Below are positions 51,626 through 60,722 of a stretch of DNA of 64,000 nt, piece by piece (the first letter of the stretch is position 1; every line of letters starts with the position of its first letter). This stretch comes from Demequina iriomotensis (GTDB taxonomy: Bacteria; Actinomycetota; Actinomycetes; Actinomycetales; Demequinaceae): positions 671,730 to 735,729 of the forward strand of contig NZ_BBME01000009.1 in NCBI RefSeq assembly GCF_000971395.1, read 5' to 3'. The position numbers were made by a program, and so were the translations under genes. The notes beneath the pieces are model-generated. The model did not search any database, was not told where the DNA came from, and saw only the letters and a list, made by a program, of their open reading frames with translations.

Positions 51626-52921
51626 CTACTGGGCGATCTCGCAGTCCGCGAGGATGTCCGCCTCCGTCTCGCGCTCGGGGCTCGGGGTGGCCGTCGGGGT
51701 CGCGTCCGCGCTCGCGGACGGCGTGGCCGTCGCGGAGGACGATGCGGCGGGCGTCGGCGTCGCCGAGGCCTCGGGCTCGAGCAGCGGCCGGATCGGCTCG
51801 TCGGCGTTCAGCGCGTCGAACACCTCCTGCGCATCCGGCTGGGTCCAGTAGACCTCGTGATCGGCGTAGTGCCAGGGGACGGTGGTCATGTAGAGGTCGT
51901 CGGTGTCGAAGCGCCGCAGGCTCCACGCGAGCCCGACGAGGTAGTGGCCGTCCCCGAGCTCCTCGTCCATCGACAGCGACCGCGCGGTCGCGTTGATGAA
52001 CGCGGTGCCCGTGGTGATGTCGGTGAGGACGTTGAGGCCCAGGACCTTGCGGACCATGTTCGTCAGCAGCTCCTGCTGACGCTCGATGCGCCCGATGTCC
52101 GTCCCGTCGCCCAGGGACTTGCGCGCACGGGCGAACGCGAGCGCCTGCTTGCCGTCGAGCACCTGGGCGCCCGCCTCGAGGTCGAGATGCGCCTCCTCGT
52201 CGTGCATGTCCTCCGTGATGCACATCGGCACGCCGTCGATCGCCTCGACCATGTCAACGAACCCATTCATGTCCACCGCGGCCCAGTGGTCGATGTCGAG
52301 CCCCGCGAGGTCGTGGAGCGTGGTCCACACGCATGCCGCCGCCTCCGCGACGTTGCCCTGCGAGCCGCCGTTGGCGAATGCGGCGTTGAACTTCTGGATG
52401 GATCCGGGGACCGTGCTGCCGTCGAGCATCCTGCAGTCGGAGATCGCGACGATCGAGTCGCGCGGGATCGCCACGATCTCGACGCGCAAGCGGTCCGCGG
52501 AGATGTGGACGACCATCGTGGTGTCGGCGCGCATGCCCTCGACCTCGCCCGCTCCGAGCTCCTGGTTGCCCTCGCCGAGGCGCGAGTCCGAGCCCATGAC
52601 GAGGATGGTGAGGTCGTCGCCGGCCGAAGGGTCGGAGAGGCCGGACGCGACCGCGCTCGGTTCGGACGAGGGGACCAGCCCGCTGGTGTCGTACGTGGTG
52701 AATCCCTCGGTGGCCCTCTGCAGGCTGACCTCGGCGAGGACGACCGCGAAGGCGGTGATGCCGAGCACCGTGCTCAGCGCGGCGACGAGCACCCGGTGGC
52801 CGGGCTTGCGGGCGGCGTGGCGGACCGCAGAGCGTCCGCGGGTCCCCGAGGGCGCGCTTCCGGCCGGCGCGGCCTCGTCGAGCGCCGCTCCGTCGAATCC
52901 GTCGGCGTCACCCTCCGTCAC
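51626..52921 (-). CDS. LCP-family cell-wall glycopolymer ligase (copy 1)
   Basis: 431 residues from the GTG at 52921, with GGGAGG about seven bases upstream. A cytoplasmic N-terminus of about 45 residues is followed by a membrane helix (about 47-68) and an extracytoplasmic LytR-CpsA-Psr domain. LCP signatures: LTILVMGSDSR, ADTTMVVHISADR, AIPRDSIVAI (the pyrophosphate-binding Arg) and a LDGKQALAFARARKS segment. These enzymes transfer glycopolymers from lipid carriers to peptidoglycan. A low-complexity Ser/Ala/Thr/Pro linker ends in ETEADILADC, a C-terminal motif shared with its neighbours. Confidence 0.92.
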   Translation of the reverse strand: MTEGDADGFDGAALDEAAPAGSAPSGTRGRSAVRHAARKPGHRVLVAALSTVLGITAFAVVLAEVSLQRATEGFTTYDTSGLVPSSEPSAVASGLSDPSAGDDLTILVMGSDSRLGEGNQELGAGEVEGMRADTTMVVHISADRLRVEIVAIPRDSIVAISDCRMLDGSTVPGSIQKFNAAFANGGSQGNVAEAAACVWTTLHDLAGLDIDHWAAVDMNGFVDMVEAIDGVPMCITEDMHDEEAHLDLEAGAQVLDGKQALAFARARKSLGDGTDIGRIERQQELLTNMVRKVLGLNVLTDITTGTAFINATARSLSMDEELGDGHYLVGLAWSLRRFDTDDLYMTTVPWHYADHEVYWTQPDAQEVFDALNADEPIRPLLEPEASATPTPAASSSATATPSASADATPTATPSPERETEADILADCEIAQ

Positions 52922-53027
52922 GAGTGGCCTCCCGCTCCCCGAGCCGTGCCGGCCGTCCCAGCATCGTTCCTGGCACAGTACCGCGGGGCCGCGGCGGGGG
53001 AGCGGCATGAGGGGCCGCAGACGCGAA

Positions 53028-53070
53028 GAGGCCCGGGGGAGGAGGCGTCGCGCTCCCTCTCCCGGGCCTC
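53028..53070 (-). terminator. Terminator of the second LCP gene
   Basis: GAGGCCCGGG (53028-53037) pairs with CCCGGGCCTC (53061-53070), with extra GGAG/CTCC pairing inside, 20 bases past the stop at 53090. Confidence 0.75.
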
Positions 53071-53089
53071 GTCCGAGGACGTCGGTCCG

Positions 53090-54358
53090 TCAGTCGATGA
53101 CGCAGTCCGCGAGGATGTCGTCCTCCGTCTCGCGCAGCGGGGTCGGGCTCGCGGTCGGCTCGGGGCTCTCCGAGGGGTCCGCGGAGGCGCTCGGCTCGGC
53201 CGAAGCGCTCGCGTCGGGCGACGCGGAGGGGCTCGCGGTCGGCTCCGGCTCGAGCAGGTCCTTGAGCGACTGGTCGGACTTGAGCGCGGAGAACACCTCC
53301 TGCGCGTCGGGCTGGGTCCACAGGACGTCGCCGCTGCCGTCGCCCGCGTACTGCCACGGCACGGTCGCCATGTAGAGGTTCGAGGTGTCGAAGTTGCGCA
53401 GGCTCCACGCGAGGCCGATGAGGTAGTGGCCGTCGCCGAGCTCGGGGTCCATGGTGAGCGAGCGCGCGAGCGCGTTGACGAACTTGGTGCCCTTGGTCAC
53501 GTCGGTGAGCACGTTGAGCCCGAGGACCTTGCGCGCCATGTTGGTGAGCAGCTCCTGCTGGCGCTCGATGCGCATGAGGTCGGTGCCGTCGCCCAGGCCG
53601 GTGCCGGTGCGCGCGCGGGCCCAGGCGAGGGCGGTCTCGCCGTCGAGGACCTGGGCGCCCGCCTCGAGCTCGAGGTGCGCCTTCGAGGAGTAGACGTAGT
53701 TGGGGATGCACATCGGCACGCCGTCGACGGCGTCCACCATGTCGACGAAGCCCGAGAAGTCGACCACGGCGTAGTGGTCGACCAGCAGGCCGGTGAGGTC
53801 GTAGATGGTGGTCATCACGCAGGCCGCCGCCTCGGCGACGTTGCCCTGCGAACCGCCGTTCGCGAACGCGATGTTGAACTTGCCGGTCCAGCCACGGACG
53901 GTGCTGCCGTCGAGCATCTTGCAGTCGGAGATCGCGACGCGCGAGTCGCGCGGGATCGACACGAGCTCGATGCGGGACCGGTCGGCCGAGATGTGGGCGA
54001 TCATCGTCGTGTCGTTGCGCATGCCGCCGACGTCGCCCTTGCCCAGGTCCTGGTTGTCCTCGCCCAGACGGGTGTCCGAGCCGAGCAGCAGGATGTTGAC
54101 CGCCTTGCCGGCCGACGGGTCGTCGAGGCCCTCGTCCTCCGCGACCGCCGACGGGGTGACCGAGGGCAGCAGCGCGCTCACGTCGACGGTGGTGATCCCG
54201 TCGGTCGCGCGGTTGAGGCTCGTCTCGAAGAACACTGTGCCGAAGCCGGCGGCCGCCGCCACCACGCCGAGCAGCGCGGCGAAGGTGCGGTGCGAGGGGA
54301 CGCGGGTCGCGTGGCGCACGCGTGCGCGGCGACGATGGTCCGAGACCTCAACGGTCAT
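53090..54358 (-). CDS. LCP-family cell-wall glycopolymer ligase (copy 2)
   Basis: 422 residues. The ATG at 54358 has AGGAG five bases upstream. The N-terminus is basic (HRRRARVRHATRV), with a membrane helix at about 27-47 and an LCP domain carrying VNILLLGSDTR, NDTTMIAHISADRSRIELVSIPRDSR and LDGETALAWARAR. The closest relative is copy 1; long stretches are nearly identical (NIAFANGGSQGNVAEAAA, TNMARKVLGLNVLTDVT), so the two arose by tandem duplication. The C-terminus again is a Ser/Ala/Pro-rich linker plus ETEDDILADC. It is bounded by its own terminator, so the copies can be regulated separately. Confidence 0.92.
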   Translation of the reverse strand: MTVEVSDHRRRARVRHATRVPSHRTFAALLGVVAAAAGFGTVFFETSLNRATDGITTVDVSALLPSVTPSAVAEDEGLDDPSAGKAVNILLLGSDTRLGEDNQDLGKGDVGGMRNDTTMIAHISADRSRIELVSIPRDSRVAISDCKMLDGSTVRGWTGKFNIAFANGGSQGNVAEAAACVMTTIYDLTGLLVDHYAVVDFSGFVDMVDAVDGVPMCIPNYVYSSKAHLELEAGAQVLDGETALAWARARTGTGLGDGTDLMRIERQQELLTNMARKVLGLNVLTDVTKGTKFVNALARSLTMDPELGDGHYLIGLAWSLRNFDTSNLYMATVPWQYAGDGSGDVLWTQPDAQEVFSALKSDQSLKDLLEPEPTASPSASPDASASAEPSASADPSESPEPTASPTPLRETEDDILADCVID

Positions 54359-54449
54359 TCAAGCTCCTGAGTCCTGCGCGCGTGCACGCGGTGTCGATAC
54401 GGCTGGCGACACAACGCGCGACGGTGGCCCCAGGTTCCGTCCTCCGCGG

Positions 54450-55664
54450 CTATCGGCACTGCGCGAGCAGGTCCTCGGTCGTGGAGGGGGAGACGGAGGG
54501 GGCGTCGCTGGACTTCGCCGAGGACGAGGGGGTGGCGGAGGAGGTCGACCCCTCCTTCTTTCCGTCATCCCAGGCGGAGCTCGCGTCACCCTCAGCGGTC
54601 ACCGAGATCGGTTGGTCGTTGCGTACATCGTCCCACATCTGCTCGGCCTCGGGCAGAAGCTCCACATTGAGGCCGTCCGCCGTGTACCGCCACGGCGGCG
54701 TGTGGAAGATGATGTCGTCCGTGCCGAGCCCGCGCAGGCTGTAGGCGAGCCCGACCAGGTAGGTGGTCGACGCCATCTCCTCGTCCATGGTGAGCGACTC
54801 GGCGGCCGCGCGCAGGAACCGCGTGACCTCGTCGGTGTCCGTGAGGAGGTTCTTGGACAGCACGGTCGCGGCCACCTGCTCGAGCAGCTGCTGCTGACGC
54901 GTGATGCGCTGCAGGTCCGATCCGGACACGTCGCCCTCCTCCGCGGTGCGCAGGCGCGCGTACGCGAGGGCGGTCTCGCCGTCGAGGATCTGCGGGCCGG
55001 CGTCGAGCTCGAGGTGCGCCTTCTCGGACACGATGCGCTCGGGGATGCACATCGGCACGCCGCCCAGCGCGTCGACCATCTCGACGAATCCCGTGAAGTC
55101 GACGACGGCGTAGTGGTCGATGTAGATGCCGGTGAGCTGCTCGACGGTCTTGATGGTGCAGGCGGCGGCCTCGGCCGCGTCGCCGCGGAGCCCGCCGTTC
55201 GAGAACGCCACGTTGAAGTCGCCGTACGTGGCCGGCACCGTGGAGCCGTCCTTGTACGTGCACTCCGGGATCTCGACCTGAAGATCGCGCGGGATCGACA
55301 CGGCCTCGACCCGGCTCCGGTCCGCGGCGATGTGGACGATCATCGTGGTGTCGTTGCGCATCCCCGAGACGTCGCCGCCGCCGACGCCCTGGTTGTCGCC
55401 CTCGCGCGTGTCGGAGCCCATGACGAGGATGTTCAGCTCGTGGCCGGCGTCCTGGTCCGTGGGGCGCTCGGGGCGGTCGCCCACGAGCGTGTCGACGTCC
55501 TCGGCGTTCGCGGCGAGCGTCGAGTCGAGCCGGTCCACCACGGTCCCGCCGTACGTGAGGACGTAGCCGAGGAGGGCGCTCGCCGCGAGCAGCGCGAACC
55601 AGGCGACGCGCCTCGCGGTCGACGGGCGTGCGTGGCGGGGCCGCACCGCCTCGTGCTCGCCCAT
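54450..55664 (-). CDS. LCP-family cell-wall glycopolymer ligase (copy 3)
   Basis: 404 residues from the ATG at 55664, with GGGAG upstream and a TACAAT -10 box at 55693-55698 (minus strand). An in-frame ATG ten codons earlier overlaps that promoter and is rejected. Membrane helix at about 21-42; the LCP domain shows LNILVMGSDTR, NDTTMIVHIAADRSRVEAVSIPRDLQ and LDGETALAYARLR. It is more divergent than copies 1 and 2 (for example CTYKDGSTVPATYGDFN). It also ends in a Ser/Thr linker followed by TTEDLLAQC. This copy is the first transcribed of the three on the minus strand. Confidence 0.92.
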   Translation of the reverse strand: MGEHEAVRPRHARPSTARRVAWFALLAASALLGYVLTYGGTVVDRLDSTLAANAEDVDTLVGDRPERPTDQDAGHELNILVMGSDTREGDNQGVGGGDVSGMRNDTTMIVHIAADRSRVEAVSIPRDLQVEIPECTYKDGSTVPATYGDFNVAFSNGGLRGDAAEAAACTIKTVEQLTGIYIDHYAVVDFTGFVEMVDALGGVPMCIPERIVSEKAHLELDAGPQILDGETALAYARLRTAEEGDVSGSDLQRITRQQQLLEQVAATVLSKNLLTDTDEVTRFLRAAAESLTMDEEMASTTYLVGLAYSLRGLGTDDIIFHTPPWRYTADGLNVELLPEAEQMWDDVRNDQPISVTAEGDASSAWDDGKKEGSTSSATPSSSAKSSDAPSVSPSTTEDLLAQCR

Positions 55665-55692
55665 GCATCTCCCTCGCGCGTGTCCCTGCCGC

Positions 55693-55698
55693 ATTGTA
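55693..55698 (-). promoter_or_regulatory. -10 box of the third LCP gene
   Basis: TACAAT on the minus strand, with about seven bases to the likely start of transcription and a short leader containing the GGGAG ribosome site. Confidence 0.6.
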
Positions 55699-55853
55699 GG
55701 CGCGGGGCGGGCGCCGGGGAGGGGAGCGCGGAGCGGCTCGGCGGGCCGGGGCCCGGCGACGCGCCCGAGCGCGCGAGCGCCGTCGCGCGCGGCGCGCCCG
55801 ACCCCCGGACCGTCGGCGCGAAAGATTAGTTGGTGTGAAATGGATCATCCGAC

Positions 55854-55882
55854 TTGACTGCGGCTGATTACACGGCTGTAAT
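55854..55882 (+). promoter_or_regulatory. whiB2 promoter with overlapping palindromic operator
   Basis: TTGACT (55854-55859) and TGTAAT (55877-55882) are 17 bases apart, a near-consensus sigma-70 promoter. The perfect inverted repeat ATTACA-CGGC-TGTAAT spans 55867-55882 and covers the -10 box. It lies in an A+T-rich island that is rare in this window. The rest of the gap 55665-55853 holds only the divergent LCP promoter and G+C-rich sequence. Confidence 0.75.
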
Positions 55883-55925
55883 TCATAGGACGGGTGGAGG
55901 GCCCGTCGGATCGGGAGGTGGGACC

Positions 55926-56246
55926 GTGTGGGATATCTACAGCGGCTCCGTGCCCTCCGACGCGGGCAGGCCGGCATCGACGCTGGCATCCGTGGTCGAC
56001 ATCTTCGACGGAACCGAGGATGACGGCCCTCTGGCATGGCAGGAGCGCGCTCTGTGCGCCCAGACCGATCCCGAAGCGTTCTTCCCCGAGAAGGGTGGTT
56101 CCACGCGTGAGGCGAAGAAGGTGTGCGCGTCCTGCGACGTGCGTGCCGAGTGCCTCGACTACGCGTTGGCCAACGACGAGCGGTTCGGCATCTGGGGTGG
56201 GCTCTCGGAGCGCGAGCGTCGCAAGCTCAAGCGGCGCGCGGTCTAG
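55926..56246 (+). CDS. whiB2: WhiB2 (WhmD) iron-sulfur transcription factor
   Basis: 106 residues from the GTG at 55926, seven bases after GGGAGG; a longer TTG start would begin inside the -35 box. Cysteines at 44, 67, 70 and 76 form the cluster site. RALCAQTDPEAFFPEKGGST and GIWGGLSERERRKLKRR are nearly diagnostic of WhiB2/WhmD, the essential septation regulator (WhiB in Streptomyces). The promoter contains a palindrome across the -10 box, so expression is probably controlled. It precedes envelope glycosyltransferase genes, as whiB2 does in mycobacteria. Confidence 0.95.
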   Translation: MWDIYSGSVPSDAGRPASTLASVVDIFDGTEDDGPLAWQERALCAQTDPEAFFPEKGGSTREAKKVCASCDVRAECLDYALANDERFGIWGGLSERERRKLKRRAV

Positions 56247-56270
56247 CCGGAAGCCCTGCGTGGGAGCGCG

Positions 56271-59200
56271 ATGAGTCATGCGCGCCTGCTGGTGCGCGCG
56301 ATCGTCGTCTCCGACGGTCGCTCGACGCATCTGACCGACGTCCTCGCCGCGATCGCGGCGCAGTCGCTGCGCCCCGACATCGTGCACGTCGCGCTGCCGC
56401 TCGACGCACCGCGCCCGGCGGTCCCCGACGGGTTGACGGTCGACTGGCGCGACACCACCCGCACCGCCTCGCGCGGCATCGGGCTCGTGCTCGCCGACCA
56501 CCCCGCGCACCCGCACGAGTACCTCTGGCTGCTCCACGACGACACGGCCCCGCTGCCCGACGCGCTCGCCCAGCTGGTCGCGACCGCGAAGAAGCGCACG
56601 GCCGCGGCCGTGGTCGCGCCCGCCCACGTGCGCTGGGACGATGCGTCGCGGCTGGTGAACCTGGGCGTCACGACCACGAGGGTGGGCGCCCGCCGCATCG
56701 ACCTGGTCGAGCAGGACGACATCAACCAGGGCCAGTACGACGAGCGTGACGATGTGCTCGCCGCGTCGCTGGCCGCGGCCCTGGTCCGCCGCGACGTGTG
56801 GGAGGCGTTCGGCGGCGTCGAGCCGGCGTACCGGGCCTACGGGGACAGCCTGCACTTCTGCCGGCGCGCGTGGCGCGCGGGCCACGACGTGGTGATGGTC
56901 CCCGGGGCGAAGGTGCGCCACGCCCAGGACGGGCTGCGCGGCGTGAGGTCCGGGTCCAGCCGGGGCGCCGACTCGACCTACGGCCTGCGGCGCACGGGCG
57001 AGTGGGTCCACGCGCTCGCGTGGGCGCCGGCGCTCGCGGTGCCGTTCCTGGTGCTGTGGTCGTTCGTGTCCGCGGCGACGCGCGCGCTGCTGCGCATCGC
57101 GCAGAACGAGTCGCGCATGGTCGGCGCCGATCTCGCGGTGCCGTGGCGCCTCCTCGCGCGCCTCCCCCAGGTACCCGGCATGCGCGCGCGGATCCGGCGC
57201 GGCTCGACCAGGCCGCCGTCCGCCGTGGCGCCGTTCCTCCTCGGCACCCGCGCGGTGGTCTCGTACGTCCGAGCGCGCGAGCTCCATGCCTACGATCGCT
57301 GGCGCGCGCAGGCGGCGCCGTCGGACATGGTGCGGCTCGAGCTCGAGCGCGCCGCCGCGCGCCGCCGGGGCGGGCTCGCGCTCCTGACCGTCCTCGCGAT
57401 CGCGGCGTCGGTCGCGCTGCACGGCACGTGGCTCACCGCGATCGTCTCGGGGCGCATGCTCGCGGGGCCGGCGCTCGGCGTCACCGACGTGTCCGTCGCC
57501 ACGCTGTGGGAGCGGACGTGGTCGGGGTGGAGCGCCGAGGGCTTCGGCTCGCCGGCGCTCGACGGCGCGTTCAGCGCGCTCATGCTGCCGCTCGCGGCGC
57601 TCCCGGGCGGGCTGCGCGTGTGGCTCGGCCTGCTGCTCGCACTCGCCGTGGCGCTCGCCGCGGTCTCGGCATGGTTCGCCCTCGGCGCCGCGACGCGCTC
57701 GGTGTGGGCCCGCGGGCTCGGGGCCCTCGCGTACGGGCTGTGGCCCCTTCATCTCCAGGCGATCGCCGACGGCCGTGTCGGGCCGGTGATCGCGCATCTC
57801 ATGCTCCCGTGGTTCGCGATGGGGCTGGTGCGCGCCGCCGGGTGGCACCGCGGCGAGGCCGTGGGCGGCGGGGAGGAGTTCCCCGCGCGCCGCATGCCGT
57901 CGCCCAGCGCGGCCATGGGCGCCGCGTTCTCGCTCGTGGTCGTCGTGGTCGCCTCCCCGGTCCTGCTTCTTCCCCTGCTGCTCGTCGTCGCGGTCGCGGG
58001 CGCGTGCGCGGGCCGCGCGCGGTGGCGCGTGTGGTCCGCCGCGGTCCCCGCGCTCGTGGCCTCCGGGCCCGCGCTGCTCGCGGCGTGGGCGGCGGGTCCG
58101 CTGTCGCGTGACGCCTGGGCGATCATCGCGCGCGAGAACGGGCCGGCGCTGTCCTCCGAGGCGGTCGAGCCGTGGCGCATCGTCCTGGGCCTCACCGGCC
58201 ACTCGGCCGGGGCGCCCGGCCTCCCGGGCCTCCCGGGAACGGTGGTGGTCGGCGCGATCGGGCTCGGCGCCGTCGTGGCCGCGGCCATCGCGGTCGCCTC
58301 GGGGAGGGCCCCGTGGGCGGTCGCGAGCGGGCTGGTGGTCGCGGGCCTCGGCGTCGTCACCGGCGTCGCCGCGCAGGCCACGGTGGTGGTCCACGCCGAC
58401 GGTCTCGCCGATGCCCCGGCGAACGGCTTCGCGGGACCGGGCTCGACGCTCGTCGCCGCCGGCCTGATCGGCGCGGCCGCGGCCGCATCGTCCCGCCTGT
58501 GGTCCCGAGCCGAAGGCCGCGGGGGCGCGCTCGTCCGCACCGCATCGTCCGTCGCGGTCGTCGCGATGGCGGGGGTGCTCGTCGCGGCCGTCGTCGTCGA
58601 GGCGTGGCCCGGGCGCGCCGAGCGCGGCGACGTGCACGCGGTGGACCCCACGGTGCTGCCGCTCGTCGCGGCGCTCGAGCAGGACCTGGCGACGCGACAG
58701 CGCGTGCTGGTGCTGACGGACACCGATGCCGGGGTCGACTTCACCGTGCTCGAGACCGACGGCACCACCGTGCTCACGGGACGCGCGCAGAGCGCCGCCG
58801 ACGGCTCCCCGATGGCACGGCCCGGCGTCGTCCTCGCGACGCCGTCGGCGCTCGCCGACACCGTCGCGACGCTCGCCGGCGCCGGCGCGGGCGCGACGCC
58901 CGTGCTCGCGGACTGGGGCGTCGGCGTCGTCGTCGCGGCGCCGGGGTCGATCATGATCGCGAGCTCGCTCAGCCAGATCCCCGAGCTCGACCTCATCGGC
59001 GCGAGCGACGTGGGCACGTCCTACCGCGTCTCGCGCGCGGGCGACGATGCGCCGGTGTCGCGCGCGTGGCTCGAGCGCGACGGGGTGGCGGCCACCGCGG
59101 CGTCCGACTCGTGGTCGGGCCGGCTCGCCGCCGACGGAGGCGCCGCGGGAACGCTCGTGATCGCCGCCGCGGGCGACGAGCGCTGGACCGCGGAGGCCGA

Positions 59201-59399
59201 CGGCGCCGCGCTCGAGCGCGTGGACGATGCGGCGGGCCGCGCCGCCTTCGCGGTCCCCGAGGGCGCGCAGGACGTGACCTACCGGTACGAGGACCCCGAC
59301 TATCGCGCGTGGTGGTGGGCGTCGCTCGCCGTGGTCGCGTGGGCGATGATCGGCATGGTGCCGCTCCACGACCGCCGGTTCCAGGCGGTGCGACGATGA
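56271..59399 (+). CDS. Giant family 2 glycosyltransferase with membrane domain
   Basis: 1042 residues; ATG five bases after GGGAG. Residues about 8-250 are a GT2 domain: VRAIVVSDGRSTHLTDVLAAI, LLHDDTAPLPDAL (acidic metal motif) and GGVEPAYRAYGDSLHFCRRAW. After a helix at about 255-285, a membrane region of roughly ten helices (about 370-780) and an extracytoplasmic beta-rich domain follow, with a final helix near the C-terminus. A protein of this build next to whiB2 and a DUF5719 gene is common in Actinobacteria and probably adds or exports sugars of an envelope polysaccharide; acceptor and sugar unknown. It overlaps the next start by ATGA. Confidence 0.85.
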   Translation: MSHARLLVRAIVVSDGRSTHLTDVLAAIAAQSLRPDIVHVALPLDAPRPAVPDGLTVDWRDTTRTASRGIGLVLADHPAHPHEYLWLLHDDTAPLPDALAQLVATAKKRTAAAVVAPAHVRWDDASRLVNLGVTTTRVGARRIDLVEQDDINQGQYDERDDVLAASLAAALVRRDVWEAFGGVEPAYRAYGDSLHFCRRAWRAGHDVVMVPGAKVRHAQDGLRGVRSGSSRGADSTYGLRRTGEWVHALAWAPALAVPFLVLWSFVSAATRALLRIAQNESRMVGADLAVPWRLLARLPQVPGMRARIRRGSTRPPSAVAPFLLGTRAVVSYVRARELHAYDRWRAQAAPSDMVRLELERAAARRRGGLALLTVLAIAASVALHGTWLTAIVSGRMLAGPALGVTDVSVATLWERTWSGWSAEGFGSPALDGAFSALMLPLAALPGGLRVWLGLLLALAVALAAVSAWFALGAATRSVWARGLGALAYGLWPLHLQAIADGRVGPVIAHLMLPWFAMGLVRAAGWHRGEAVGGGEEFPARRMPSPSAAMGAAFSLVVVVVASPVLLLPLLLVVAVAGACAGRARWRVWSAAVPALVASGPALLAAWAAGPLSRDAWAIIARENGPALSSEAVEPWRIVLGLTGHSAGAPGLPGLPGTVVVGAIGLGAVVAAAIAVASGRAPWAVASGLVVAGLGVVTGVAAQATVVVHADGLADAPANGFAGPGSTLVAAGLIGAAAAASSRLWSRAEGRGGALVRTASSVAVVAMAGVLVAAVVVEAWPGRAERGDVHAVDPTVLPLVAALEQDLATRQRVLVLTDTDAGVDFTVLETDGTTVLTGRAQSAADGSPMARPGVVLATPSALADTVATLAGAGAGATPVLADWGVGVVVAAPGSIMIASSLSQIPELDLIGASDVGTSYRVSRAGDDAPVSRAWLERDGVAATAASDSWSGRLAADGGAAGTLVIAAAGDERWTAEADGAALERVDDAAGRAAFAVPEGAQDVTYRYEDPDYRAWWWASLAVVAWAMIGMVPLHDRRFQAVRR

Positions 59400-60715
59400 T
59401 GCGCAGGATCGTGGTGCTGCTCGCGGCCGCGGCCGCCGTGCTCGCCGTGGTGGTCGCCGGTCGGATCCCCGTCGAGGAGCCCGGCGAGGCGCCGGTCACG
59501 GTGGCCGAGGTGACCCCGGCCGTCCAGCCGATCGCGTGCCCCGGCCCCGTCGAGATCCCGGTCGGCGACATCGACTCGGGCGATCCCGACCTGGGCTCCG
59601 GTTCGGAGGACCGCTCCTACGACGTCGCGGGGGAGGGAACGGACCCCGTCGGCGCGGGCTTCCGAGCCGACGGCGACGCCGCCGCGTCGGTCGAGCGCAT
59701 CGGCACGGGCGACGTCGCGGGCCTCGCGGCCGCCTCGTGCCTCGCGCCCGTGCGCGACCAGTGGCTCGTGGGCGGGTCGACCGCGCTCGGCGCGAGCGCG
59801 CGACTGGTGCTGACCAACCCCTCGGACGCCTCGTCCGAGGCGACCGTCACCCTCTACGGCGGCCTGGGCGAGCTCGAGGAGCACGCGGTCCTGTCCATCG
59901 CGCCGGGAGGCCAGCAGGACGTGCTGCTCGAGGCGGTGGCCGCGGAGGTGCCCGCGCTCGCCGTGCGGGTGGTCGCGACGGGCGCGGGAGTGGTCGCGCA
60001 GCTCCAGGACTCGCGGCTCGACGGCTTCCAGGCCGCCGGCACGGACTGGGTGAGCCGCGGCGCATCGCTGGCGACCTCCCTCGTGGTGCCGGGGGTGGGG
60101 GTGAGCGGCGACGCGACCGCGACGCTGCGCCTGCTCGCGCCCGAAGGCGCGACCGCGCACCTCACGCTCGCGGGCGACGACGGCGCGGTCGAGTGGGGCG
60201 GTGTGTCCGCGCTCAGCCTCGAGCCCGGGGTGGTGACCGAGGTCCCCGTGCCCGCGATCGCGTCCGGGGCCGTGCAGATCGAGGCCGATGCCCCCGTGGT
60301 CGCCGGTGCCGTGCTCACGGTGCCGCGCGCCGTCACGGACGGCCCTGCCGGCGCGTCGGCGGCCGATCTCGCGTGGACGCCCGCGCAGGCGGTGGGCGAC
60401 GGCGCCGCGCGCACCCTGATGATCGGCGAGCACGTCACCGCGATCGCCGTCCACGCGGCGCAGGCGGGCGAGGTGGCGTTCACGGACGCGTCCGGCGAGG
60501 TGGTCGCCTCGGCGACGATGCGCGCCGGGTCGACCCGCACCCTCGCGGTCGACCTCCCGGCCGGCACCGTGGTGACCGGTCCCGCGGGAGTCGCGTGGAT
60601 CGCCGTGCTGTCCGACGATCCGGGCTTCGTCGCGACGCTCGTCCCGCGCCGCACGGACGTCGAGAGCACCGAGGTGCAGGTGGGGCAGCGGCCCTACGTG
60701 CGCGACGGGTCCTGA
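59396..60715 (+). CDS. DUF5719 secreted or membrane-anchored protein
   Basis: 439 residues from the ATG in the ATGATG overlap with the glycosyltransferase. A hydrophobic signal-anchor at about 4-22 is followed by a long extracytoplasmic part made of repeated beta-sandwich-like segments (ARLVLTNPSDASSEATVTLYG, ATLRLLAPEGATAHLTLAG). No catalytic motif is seen. DUF5719 proteins are nearly always encoded beside the giant glycosyltransferase, so it is likely a periplasmic partner. Its TGA and the TGA of the convergent metallopeptidase gene form a CTGAGCG/CGCTCAG palindrome. Confidence 0.8.
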   Translation: MMRRIVVLLAAAAAVLAVVVAGRIPVEEPGEAPVTVAEVTPAVQPIACPGPVEIPVGDIDSGDPDLGSGSEDRSYDVAGEGTDPVGAGFRADGDAAASVERIGTGDVAGLAAASCLAPVRDQWLVGGSTALGASARLVLTNPSDASSEATVTLYGGLGELEEHAVLSIAPGGQQDVLLEAVAAEVPALAVRVVATGAGVVAQLQDSRLDGFQAAGTDWVSRGASLATSLVVPGVGVSGDATATLRLLAPEGATAHLTLAGDDGAVEWGGVSALSLEPGVVTEVPVPAIASGAVQIEADAPVVAGAVLTVPRAVTDGPAGASAADLAWTPAQAVGDGAARTLMIGEHVTAIAVHAAQAGEVAFTDASGEVVASATMRAGSTRTLAVDLPAGTVVTGPAGVAWIAVLSDDPGFVATLVPRRTDVESTEVQVGQRPYVRDGS

Positions 60716-60722
60716 GCGCCGC

